Below, one piece after another: positions 1-5,552 of a DNA stretch of 8,543 bases. A program made the translations under genes and the position numbers. The notes beneath the pieces were generated by a model. That model searched no databases. It saw only the letters and a list, made by a program, of their open reading frames with translations, and was not told the origin of the DNA. Positions within the stretch are counted from its first letter, which is position 1, and the number at the start of each line of letters is the position of its first letter. This DNA is from Gemmatimonadota bacterium. GTDB taxonomy: Bacteria > Gemmatimonadota > Gemmatimonadetes > Gemmatimonadales > Gemmatimonadaceae. The DNA is taken from contig JAQBQC010000563.1 of assembly GCA_028287205.1 (NCBI GenBank), positions 1 through 8,543 of the forward strand, written 5' to 3'.

Positions 1-114
1 ATCTTCATTCTGAGCCAGTGGGCAGGAGGCAATGGCGAGTATGCCGGCGACGCAGGCGGCGGCGCCGAGCACGCATGGAGCACAGCTACAATAAGAGCGG
101 GCGTGCGCGGCCAT
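1..114 (-). CDS. Possible N-terminus of a lipoprotein or secreted protein (cut by left edge)
   Basis: An open frame starts at ATG (112-114) and runs for 38 codons to the left edge without a stop. The peptide has a short N-region with an Arg at residue 6, a hydrophobic core at about residues 15-29 (VLGAAACVAGILAIA), and then I-A-S-C at 28-31, which fits the bacterial lipobox pattern; the next residues are PLAQNED. This looks like a lipoprotein or Sec signal. It lies 19 nt after the stop of the 108-residue gene and on the same strand, so it could be co-transcribed with it. Against it: there is no clear Shine-Dalgarno sequence, the N-region is unusually Cys-rich, and only 38 residues are visible. 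An in-frame GTG sits directly before the ATG. The function cannot be told from this part. Confidence 0.4.
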   Translation of the reverse strand, partial: MAAHARSYCSCAPCVLGAAACVAGILAIASCPLAQNED

Positions 115-133
115 CACAAGCGCGCCCGATGGG

Positions 134-460
134 CTAGAGCGATTTCGCCGTGATGATGGTTCTGACCCGGCGTCCGTGCCTGCGGAGCAGATAGTTGATG
201 TAGTCACCCACGATCACACTCGCGAGCCCGGAGCCGCGCGTGATCACCCGCGCCAGCAGTACCGAAGACTGCGGGTGCCATTCGATATTGAGCACGCCGG
301 CCGCGCTCGTCGCACTGCGCAGCTTCATCCAGCCTGGCGCACGCCCCGCCTGCTTTTCCCGCACCTTCAGCAGGTGATGCTTCTCGAGGCGGGCATCGTT
401 CGCGATCGCCTCGCGCAGGCTTTCCCCCTTGCTGCACAATGCGTGTATGAGAATCTGCAT
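134..460 (-). CDS. Uncharacterised 108-residue protein
   Basis: The start is ATG at 458-460, preceded by a purine-rich ribosome binding site (AGAGAGGA, about 5 nt spacing). A longer frame continues upstream into the DUF2071 gene, but the binding site and the sense of the residues favour the short form. The protein begins MQILIHAL, has a charged helical stretch (about 12-38: ESLREAIANDARLEKHHLLK), then GRAPGWMKLRS (39-49), a probable beta segment (GVLNIEWHP, about 55-63), another (VLLARVITRG, about 67-76), and ends with VGDYINYLLRRHGRRVRTI (84-102), very basic. There is no signal peptide or membrane segment, so it is probably cytosolic. I do not recognise a named family. It follows the dinB/DUF2071 pair on the same strand after 116 nt, so it may be the distal gene of that unit or have its own promoter. 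Confidence 0.8.
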   Translation of the reverse strand: MQILIHALCSKGESLREAIANDARLEKHHLLKVREKQAGRAPGWMKLRSATSAAGVLNIEWHPQSSVLLARVITRGSGLASVIVGDYINYLLRRHGRRVRTIITAKSL

Positions 461-547
461 GATTGATCCTCTCTTGCGTGGGTCGTGCGTCGATCGCCTC
501 GTGGACGGCGCGAGAATCGTGCACGCGCGCACGTCCATCGCGCCAGA

Positions 548-572
548 GCGCCTGCCTCGAGCCGGCAGGGGC
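548..572 (-). terminator. Weak hairpin after the DUF2071 gene
   Basis: CCTGCC (551-556) and GGCAGG (564-569) form a perfect 6-bp stem around a 7-nt loop; two more pairs (548/572, 549/571) can form beyond one mismatch. It lies 5 nt past the DUF2071 stop codon. There is no run of T on the minus strand after it, so it may be a weak or Rho-assisted terminator, or just a chance hairpin in GC-rich DNA. The rest of the 461-576 gap shows no convincing promoter. Confidence 0.25.
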
Positions 573-576
573 GGGG

Positions 577-1338
577 TCAGGTCGCCGATGATGCAGCGGG
601 CGCCCCAATCCGGCGAGGCCGATACACGGTAACCTCCGATCCCTCGGCGATGAACGTGGAAACGGGCGCCGGCGCGAGCGCGCGCGCAAACGAGGAGCCG
701 TACAGGCGCGGCACATCCGCATCGAGAGAGGGCTCCGTTGCCGACCACACGCGCCACCGCGGATGTTTCACCTCGTACTCGACGGTCGCGCCGTCGCGCT
801 GGCGCGTATAGCCCCAGAAGTGCTCGGTGACGAAGGCTTGTTCCGAGCCCACTTCCGGCAATGAAGGCGCGCCACTCGACGTGGCCGCAACCTTCTGCCA
901 ACGCGATCCGGTTCGCCATTCATAGGAGACCCGCGCCGGATTCTCCACAGGCGTGCGCGGCACGGTGCTCCGCATCGGCAGCGACAGATACGGCTCGTTG
1001 TAAGCGAGGCGCGCCACCAGCGCGATCGCTGCACGCGGCACGAGCTCGCGCACGAACACGACTCCGCGGCGCACCTCGCCCTCAGACGTCGTGTGCCGTA
1101 CGTAGAAGCGCAGGTTCACCTCTTCGAAGCTGCGATGGAAGGGAATCGGCGCGCCCAGGAGGCGTGTGCGCAGAAAGCGAAAGCCGACGACGCTCGCGAT
1201 GGCGCGCCCGTTCCACAGGTCGAGCACCGTGTGTCTCGGAACGAGCGCATGCAGAATCGCCGGATCGACATCGTAGTTGAGCATTACCAGATAGCGCCAC
1301 TCGGCCGTCAGGAACGCGCGGCGCTCACGTTCGGTCAT
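577..1338 (-). CDS. YqjF family protein, DUF2071
   Basis: A 253-residue protein of the DUF2071/YqjF (COG3361) family, close to the usual length of about 240. The family pattern is visible throughout: WRYLVMLNYDVDPAILHALVP (14-34), LDLWNGRAIASVVGFRFL (39-56), PFHRSFEEVNLRFYVRH (66-82), RRGVVFVRELVPRAAIALVARLAYNEPY (90-117), and EHFWGYTRQRDGATVEYEVKHPRWRVW (172-198). There is no signal peptide or TM segment, so it is expected in the cytosol. The biochemical role of the family is not firmly known to me. The ATG lies 3 nt past the TAG of the DinB-family gene and has only a poor ribosome binding site, which suggests translational coupling in a two-gene operon. The C-terminal tail (about 243-253, APAASSAT) is probably unstructured. 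Confidence 0.93.
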   Translation of the reverse strand: MTERERRAFLTAEWRYLVMLNYDVDPAILHALVPRHTVLDLWNGRAIASVVGFRFLRTRLLGAPIPFHRSFEEVNLRFYVRHTTSEGEVRRGVVFVRELVPRAAIALVARLAYNEPYLSLPMRSTVPRTPVENPARVSYEWRTGSRWQKVAATSSGAPSLPEVGSEQAFVTEHFWGYTRQRDGATVEYEVKHPRWRVWSATEPSLDADVPRLYGSSFARALAPAPVSTFIAEGSEVTVYRPRRIGAPAASSAT

Positions 1339-1341
1339 GCA

Positions 1342-1827
1342 CTACTTCGCTGGGGGCCACGCGCCGAGCGCCTGCCGAACCAGAACGAGCTGTCCCGTGT
1401 GATAGGAGAGATGATCCTGTGCGAGGAGCAACTCGCGCAGATACGTCTGGCCCTCGCCGTGCGGAATCTTCGCGAACAGATCGATCTTCGAATCGGTGGC
1501 GAGCTTACGAAACGCGTCGCGATCCTTGCGGAAGCTCGCCACGCGCTTGTTCCACGCCTCGGCGTTGGGCGGTGCGGGGCTTGGCGGCCAGTAGTCATCC
1601 GGCCACTTCATCTCCTCGTACTTCGGGTTCACGCAGAAGTCGAGGATGTCGTGCTGTGTGAGACGAATGTGCTCGAGCAGTTCCCACGGTGAATGCGGCA
1701 GCCCCTCGGGGCGCTGCCCCTGCAGTGCGGGGTCGAGGTTGGCCATCGCCGCTTCGGCCGTAACGTGGGCCTCGCCGAAATCGATGAAGAGGGCCAGCTG
1801 TTGGCGGAGAGGATCGGTAGCTGTCAT
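1342..1827 (-). CDS. DinB family metal-binding protein
   Basis: A 161-residue four-helix-bundle protein of the DinB/YfiT-like superfamily, whose members bind a divalent metal through three histidines; some act as thiol-dependent transferases, but the substrate here is unknown. The likely ligands are H53 (in ELLEHIRLTQ), H139 and H143 (in QDHLSYHTGQ, the typical HxxxH on the last helix). The sequence also has LPHSPWELLEH (43-53), KWPDDYWPP (74-82) and GEGQTYLRELLLAQDH (124-139), which match a subgroup I know from Acidobacteriota and related soil bacteria. I chose ATG 1825-1827 because GAGG lies 6-7 nt before it and the family's conserved part (DPLRQQL) starts just after. A GTG at 1881, preceded by a G-run, would add 18 residues of low-complexity Arg-rich sequence. 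DUF2071 follows after 3 nt. Confidence 0.93.
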   Translation of the reverse strand: MTATDPLRQQLALFIDFGEAHVTAEAAMANLDPALQGQRPEGLPHSPWELLEHIRLTQHDILDFCVNPKYEEMKWPDDYWPPSPAPPNAEAWNKRVASFRKDRDAFRKLATDSKIDLFAKIPHGEGQTYLRELLLAQDHLSYHTGQLVLVRQALGAWPPAK

Positions 1828-1893
1828 GGCGGACCTCAGCGTGCGAGGTGGTAGGCGGCGATCGATTCGAATGTTCGGCACGTCCCCCCGCGC

Positions 1894-1983
1894 TCACACC
1901 GGCCGCGCGCGACCCGTGAGCAGGAGGGTGATGATGAACGCCGCGCAGGCCAGGGCGGGTCCGTACACGAACGCGCCGGTCAT
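1894..1983 (-). CDS. Possible 29-residue single-pass membrane peptide
   Basis: A small frame from ATG (1981-1983) to TGA (1894-1896) encodes 29 residues: MTGAFVYGP, then a hydrophobic helix at about 9-23 (ALACAAFIITLLL), then the basic end TGRARPV. One short TM helix followed by arginines is typical of real bacterial membrane micropeptides, with the C-terminus in the cytosol by the positive-inside rule. GAGG lies 6 nt before the ATG, and an in-frame TGA upstream fixes this as the only likely start. It sits in the 206-nt gap between the 66-residue gene and the DinB-family gene, on the same strand. It could also be a remnant of a longer membrane protein or chance. The hydrophobic core and the ribosome binding site are the only evidence. 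Confidence 0.4.
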   Translation of the reverse strand: MTGAFVYGPALACAAFIITLLLTGRARPV

Positions 1984-2010
1984 GGCGGCCTCTACGCTGC
2001 GATCCGATCA

Positions 2011-2024
2011 CTCCCGCGGGGGAG
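2011..2024 (-). terminator. Short GC hairpin after the 66-residue gene
   Basis: CTCCC (2011-2015) and GGGAG (2020-2024) pair around a 4-nt loop, 9 nt past the TGA of the 66-residue gene. There is no T-run after it on the minus strand. It could slow or end transcription before the 29-residue frame, but it is short. Confidence 0.2.
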
Positions 2025-2033
2025 ATGTTCACA

Positions 2034-2234
2034 TCACTCGTCGCACGGTTCAACGTGGCTTCTCGGAACGAAGATCGCCACGGGGGTGCCATCATCCTCC
2101 AGCAGGTCCAGCAGATCCGTCTTGTGCCCGAGCTTGTCTTCGGACGGCTCGGCCTTGTAGCACTTACCCTCTTCCGCGCGCTGCATGTCGTGCTCGGACA
2201 ATCCCGCACGCATGCGATATGAGCGAACCGCCAT
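2034..2234 (-). CDS. Uncharacterised 66-residue protein
   Basis: A 66-residue protein with the best ribosome binding site in the window: AAGGAG, 6 nt before ATG 2232-2234. It is hydrophilic and has no signal or TM segment. It starts MAVRSYRMRAGLSEHDMQRAEEG, with a charged, probably helical N-terminal half. An acidic part follows (DLLDLLEDDG, about 40-49), then GTPVAIFVPRSHVEPCDE at the end, where PVAIFVP looks like a beta strand. There are two cysteines (C25 and near the end C64). I do not recognise a family. It lies after the permease gene, past a candidate terminator, so it probably has its own promoter in 2235-2313. A weak match, TTGAGC (complement of 2279-2284), is there, but I see no convincing -10 box at the right distance. 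Confidence 0.8.
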   Translation of the reverse strand: MAVRSYRMRAGLSEHDMQRAEEGKCYKAEPSEDKLGHKTDLLDLLEDDGTPVAIFVPRSHVEPCDE

Positions 2235-2249
2235 GTTTTCTCCTTTGCG

Positions 2250-2353
2250 CCAGGCATTCGTCCACGCAATATCGCTCGGCTCAACAGCGCCGGCACCTGG
2301 GCGCAGCGGAAAAAGTTCGTCCGCCGCCTCCTTGACGACTCGGAAATGCCTGG
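2250..2353. repeat. 9-bp inverted repeat bracketing the permease/66-residue gene gap
   Basis: CCAGGCATT (2250-2258) and AATGCCTGG (2345-2353) are exact inverted copies about 86 nt apart. They lie at the two ends of the gap between the permease and the 66-residue gene, enclosing the candidate terminator. The repeat could fold the transcript into a long stem or mark a small inserted element. A chance match of this size in a gap this short is unlikely but possible. Confidence 0.3.
2310..2340 (-). terminator. Candidate intrinsic terminator of the padR-permease operon
   Basis: Read on the minus strand, AGTCGTC (2340-2334) pairs with GACGAACT (2321-2314) through 7 bp with one bulged A. The loop is 12 nt, and TTTTT (2314-2310) completes the signal. 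It begins 23 nt past the TAG of the permease gene, the expected place. The stem is only moderately stable and the loop is long. The loop contains AAGGAGG, but no start codon follows at a usable distance, so I do not read it as a ribosome binding site. Confidence 0.4.
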
Positions 2354-2363
2354 GCGACGCCCG

Positions 2364-5105
2364 CTACGCGTCGCGCAGTGCGACGAGGGGACCCACTCGC
2401 GCCGCGCGGCGCGCGGGCACGTAGCCGGCAAGGGCGGCACTCGCTCCGAGCACGAGCAGGGCGACGAGGATCGAGGGCCAGTCGAGCAGCCCGATCTCGT
2501 ACAGCTGGTGCTTCACGAGCTGCATCGCGCCGAGCGCCGCCGGCATTCCCACCATTACGCCGCCAGCGACGAGGAGCATCGCCTCGCCAAGCACGAGCCG
2601 CAGCACATTTCCAGGCTCCGCGCCGAGCGCCATGCGCAGCCCAAACTCGCTCGTGCGTCGCGTGGTGGCGTAGGTCATCACGCCGTAGAGTCCGAGCGCG
2701 GCCAGCGCGAGCGCGAGGATGCCGAACACGCTCACGACACGCGCGACGAGCTTGTCCTGCGCGATCGATTCCTGCACCAGCTCCGTGAGCGGCTGCGCAC
2801 GCAGCGAGAGCGCAGGGTCCACGGTCGCGAGCGAGCGGCGAAGCGATTCGCCCAGTCGCGCCGGGTCTCCCGAAGTGCGCACCTCGAGCGAGAATCTTCC
2901 CGGCGTCGCCGGAATCTGAGATGCGGGGATGTAGACCCGCCTCGTTGGCTCGGCGCGCAGGTTCTGCTCCTCGATGTCGGAGACCACGCCGATGATCTCG
3001 TACGTCAGGCTGTCCGAGGAGATGTGAGCGCCGAGCGAGTTGCCCCTTGGAAAGAAGAAGCGGGCTGCGGTCTGGTTGAGCACGGCGACCTTGGCGCCGG
3101 ATACGTTGTCGCGATCCTCTAAGACTCGTCCCTGTACGAGGCGCGCGCCGATCGTGCGAAAGTAGGCGGGCCCGACATCGTCGTAGGCGATGCTGCTGTC
3201 CTCATCCGACTGCGCCGTGAAGCCTTCCACCCGCACGTTGGTCGCCGACTCCGTGCCGGAGAAGATTCCATTTTCCGAAAGCGACGTCGCCACGACACCC
3301 GGAGTCTGGTTCGCCCGCGTCACCAGCGCACGCATGAGGGTGAGCAGGCGCGCGTCCTTGTAGCCGGCGCGCTCCGCATCGACCTCCACCATCAGCAGCT
3401 GGTCGCGCGCGACGCCAATGTCCGTGGCCTGCAGGCGCTGCATGCTGCGCACGAGCATGCCGGTGCCCACCAGCAGCAGCACTGACAACGCCACCTGCGC
3501 GACGACCAGCATCTTGCCGAGACCGAATCTGCCGGTGCCGCGCTCCGCATTCGAGACTCCGCGCCCCTGCGCACGAAGCGCAGCAGCGAGCTCGACGCGC
3601 GTGGCCCGGAGTGCCGGAACGAGGCCGAACAGGACTGCGGTAGCGAGGGACAGGGCAGCAGTGAAAAAGAGTACGCGCCCATCGAGCCGCGCATCGACCT
3701 GCGCACCACCCGTCAACGCGATCAGCGCCGAGCTTCCCCAGAGTGCGAGGAGCACGCCGAGCGCCCCTCCGACGACGGAGAGCAGGACACTTTCCGTGAG
3801 CAGCTGCTGGACGAGGCGAGCGCGATTTGCGCCGAGCGCCATGCGAACGCTCATCTCTCGACCACGGGCCGATGCACGTGCGAGCATCAGGTTCGCGAGA
3901 TTCGCGCAGACGATGAGCAGCACGACGCTCACCGCGGCCATGAGAATGAAGAGGGGACCAGCGAGCAGATGACGGTAATATGAGAACCCGCGCGCGCCCG
4001 ACTCCACGCGCAGTGGCTTCTCGCGCACGTCCTTTTCGATGCTCGCGCGCTCCGCGGGCTTTGCGTTTTCCACGAGTGAGCGGTTCTCGATGGCGGTCAC
4101 CTCGGCTCGCGCCTGCGCGAGCGTGACGCCTGGAGCGAGCCGTCCCATCATGAGAATCCAGCTCACGCTTCGGTCGGTGAGCGCCGGTGAATTCGGCATT
4201 AGCGCATGTTGCTCCATGATCGGGATCCAGACATCCGTGCGCTGTCCGACGATGTCGCTGGGGAACGAGCGCGGGGCGACGCCGATGATGGTGAGTGGCA
4301 CGCCGTTCACCAGCACCGATCGTCCCACGACGGATCGGTCGCCCGCGAATCGCGTGAGCCAGTACCCATAGCTGATGACGAGAACGGGAGCGCCCCCGAT
4401 GGCGCGATCCTCCTCGGGTGAGAACGTTCTGCCGAGCGCCGCGGGCACCTGCAGCACGGAGAAATAGTTCGCCGACACGTAGCGCCCGCGCGGATGCTCG
4501 GGCTCTTTCTGCTTCTCGTCCGCGAGCATGTCGAGTCGGTTCGAGCGGCCGGACGCGTAGACGCCTGCGAGCAGCTTGCTCTGAGCGCGCACGTCCGCGT
4601 ACAGCGGATACGACGCGATGTCATTTCGAGGAGTGCCCTCCGAGAGGCCGCCGACGCGCGCCGGATTGCCGATCGTCACGAGCTGCTCGGGATGCGGCAC
4701 GGGAAGCGAGCGCAGTACGAGCGCATCGATGAGCGTAAACGTCGAGGTGTTCGCGCCGATGCCGAGTGCGAGGGTGAGCAGCACGACGGCGGTGAACCCC
4801 GCGTTCTGCCGCATCGTGCGGAGTGCGTAGGTGATGTCCTGCCGCAGGTTGCTCAGGTAGTTGGTGCGTCGCATGGCGCGTTCCCGTTGATGATCGATGT
4901 CCAGGCAGCTGTCGCGCACGGTGCGCAGATCGCCGAATCGCTCGAGCGCTTTTGCGCGCGCTGCGTCGGGTGGAAGGCCGGTGGCGAGGAGCTTTTGCGT
5001 GCGCATGGCGATGTGGAAGTCGAGCTCCTGGTCGACGTCGCGCTCGAGGTGCTTTGCGCCGACGCCGATGCGGAAGACACGCGTCCAGGCACCGCGATCG
5101 CTCAT
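2364..5105 (-). CDS. ADOP-type orphan ABC permease (duplicated MacB/FtsX)
   Basis: A 913-residue inner-membrane protein with the layout of the ADOP (acidobacterial duplicated orphan permease) family. Residues 1-95 form the cytosolic prefix domain (DVDQELDFHIAMRTQ 23-37, GLPPDAARAKALERFGDL 43-60). Two FtsX-like units follow, each with one TM helix, a large periplasmic MacB-type domain and three more helices. Unit 1 has TM near 104-124, 382-405, 437-464 and 478-497. Unit 2 has TM near 531-551, 790-812, 840-862 and 877-896. Each unit keeps the cytosolic coupling motif (EMSVRMALGA 417-426; EFGLRMALGA 820-829). The family probably drives mechanotransmission across the envelope or export, powered by an ATPase encoded elsewhere; none is seen here. 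The substrate is unknown. The ATG overlaps the padR stop as ATGA and has no ribosome binding site of its own, so translation depends on padR. A longer frame upstream exists but would overlap padR by 169 nt. Confidence 0.95.
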   Translation of the reverse strand: MSDRGAWTRVFRIGVGAKHLERDVDQELDFHIAMRTQKLLATGLPPDAARAKALERFGDLRTVRDSCLDIDHQRERAMRRTNYLSNLRQDITYALRTMRQNAGFTAVVLLTLALGIGANTSTFTLIDALVLRSLPVPHPEQLVTIGNPARVGGLSEGTPRNDIASYPLYADVRAQSKLLAGVYASGRSNRLDMLADEKQKEPEHPRGRYVSANYFSVLQVPAALGRTFSPEEDRAIGGAPVLVISYGYWLTRFAGDRSVVGRSVLVNGVPLTIIGVAPRSFPSDIVGQRTDVWIPIMEQHALMPNSPALTDRSVSWILMMGRLAPGVTLAQARAEVTAIENRSLVENAKPAERASIEKDVREKPLRVESGARGFSYYRHLLAGPLFILMAAVSVVLLIVCANLANLMLARASARGREMSVRMALGANRARLVQQLLTESVLLSVVGGALGVLLALWGSSALIALTGGAQVDARLDGRVLFFTAALSLATAVLFGLVPALRATRVELAAALRAQGRGVSNAERGTGRFGLGKMLVVAQVALSVLLLVGTGMLVRSMQRLQATDIGVARDQLLMVEVDAERAGYKDARLLTLMRALVTRANQTPGVVATSLSENGIFSGTESATNVRVEGFTAQSDEDSSIAYDDVGPAYFRTIGARLVQGRVLEDRDNVSGAKVAVLNQTAARFFFPRGNSLGAHISSDSLTYEIIGVVSDIEEQNLRAEPTRRVYIPASQIPATPGRFSLEVRTSGDPARLGESLRRSLATVDPALSLRAQPLTELVQESIAQDKLVARVVSVFGILALALAALGLYGVMTYATTRRTSEFGLRMALGAEPGNVLRLVLGEAMLLVAGGVMVGMPAALGAMQLVKHQLYEIGLLDWPSILVALLVLGASAALAGYVPARRAARVGPLVALRDA

Positions 5106-5452
5106 GCCGGGCGCGGTGACGCGCTCGTGTGCAGTGCGCGCGATGCCGCTTCCACGAACTGTTGCCACGCCGAGAGTCCGGTGCGCAGTTGCGCGCGGCC
5201 TGTGGCGGTGAGCTTGTAGAATTTCGCGTGGCGGTTGTTTTCGGAGAGGCCCCACTCCGCCTCGATCCATCCCTGCGCCTCGAGCCGGTGCAGGGCGGGA
5301 TAGAGCGTGCCCTCGCCCACGAGGAGCGCCGCTCCCGTCGCCTGCTCGATCCAGTCGACTACGCCGTAGCCGTGCCGTGGTCCCCAGGTGAGTGCCTTGA
5401 GGATCAGCAGGTCGAGCGTGCCGCGCATGAGACCAACATCGATGTCAGCCAT
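5102..5452 (-). CDS. PadR family transcriptional regulator
   Basis: A 116-residue winged-helix regulator of the short PadR type, with no separate C-terminal domain beyond a dimerisation helix. Visible family features are LMRGTLDLLILKAL (8-21), GPRHGYG (24-30), GEGTLYPALHRLEAQGWIEAEW (46-67, recognition helix and start of the wing), NNRHAKFYKLTATGRAQL (72-89, wing and start of the last helix) and a helix to about 106 for dimer contact. PadR proteins usually repress their own promoter and the linked transporter until a ligand binds; the ligand here is unknown. I chose ATG 5450-5452 (MADIDVGL) because GGTGGAG lies just before it and the family starts here; an upstream GTG would add 18 unlike residues. 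Its TGA overlaps the permease ATG by 4 nt, a strong sign of one operon. A near-perfect palindrome lies 17 nt upstream of the start codon. Confidence 0.95.
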   Translation of the reverse strand: MADIDVGLMRGTLDLLILKALTWGPRHGYGVVDWIEQATGAALLVGEGTLYPALHRLEAQGWIEAEWGLSENNRHAKFYKLTATGRAQLRTGLSAWQQFVEAASRALHTSASPRPA

Positions 5453-5469
5453 CTTCTCCACCGTGCAGT

Positions 5470-5499
5470 GATGGAAAGGAGCATAGGCTCCTTCCCATC
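5470..5499 (-). promoter_or_regulatory. Inverted repeat, likely PadR operator
   Basis: GATGGAAAGGAGC (5470-5482) and GCTCCTTCCCATC (5487-5499) are inverted copies with 12 of 13 matches around the 4-nt centre ATAG. It is the longest near-perfect palindrome I found between genes here. It overlaps the likely -10 box of padR and the spacer up to the -35, which is where a repressor would act. PadR dimers bind inverted repeats over their own promoters. It differs from the ATGT-N8-ACAT site described for classical PadR, though the arms do end in ATGG/CCAT. It could instead act as an RNA hairpin or terminator for the M13 gene, but no T-run follows. Confidence 0.6.
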
Positions 5500-5508
5500 G
5501 CCACACAA
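5480..5508 (-). promoter_or_regulatory. Putative padR-permease promoter
   Basis: On the minus strand, TTGTGT (5508-5503) and TATGCT (5485-5480) are 17 nt apart, which fits a sigma-70-like -35/-10 pair with 3 and 4 of 6 consensus matches. A start of transcription about 7 nt on would leave a leader of about 20 nt before the padR ATG. The -10 falls at the centre of the inverted repeat, so binding there would block RNA polymerase. Promoter consensus may differ in this phylum. Confidence 0.4.
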
Positions 5509-5515
5509 GGGGAGT

Positions 5516-5527
5516 GCCCTTTCGGGC
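5516..5527 (-). terminator. Small GAAA-capped hairpin after the M13 gene
   Basis: Read on the minus strand, GCCC-GAAA-GGGC forms a 4-bp stem closed by a GNRA tetraloop, 26 nt past the M13 stop codon. No T-run follows, and it lies just upstream of the padR -35. It is too short to be a sure terminator, so read-through from the M13 gene into padR cannot be excluded. Confidence 0.2.
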
Positions 5528-5552
5528 CTGCCTGTCGTGCTCTAGAGGTGCA

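Noticed and set aside
25..95. AGGAGG followed by ATG on the plus strand, coding for about 20 residues
   Set aside because: The spacing to the first ATG is only 2 nt, the peptide is low-complexity, and the opposite strand has a more convincing signal-peptide frame.
204..919. Longer minus-strand frames across the 108-residue gene and the DUF2071 gene
   Set aside because: They overlap DUF2071 in another frame and read as low-complexity Arg/Ala sequence; only the last 108 residues (134-460) look like a protein and have a ribosome binding site.
1595..2440. A 281-residue minus-strand frame spanning the DinB, 29-residue and 66-residue genes
   Set aside because: It runs out of frame through three better-supported frames and has the Arg/Ser/Pro bias of a shadow.
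2346..5219. Several long plus-strand frames opposite the permease gene (e.g. 2346-3122 and 4494-5219)
   Set aside because: They are Arg-rich, have no family features and no ribosome binding sites, and lie fully opposite a well-supported gene.
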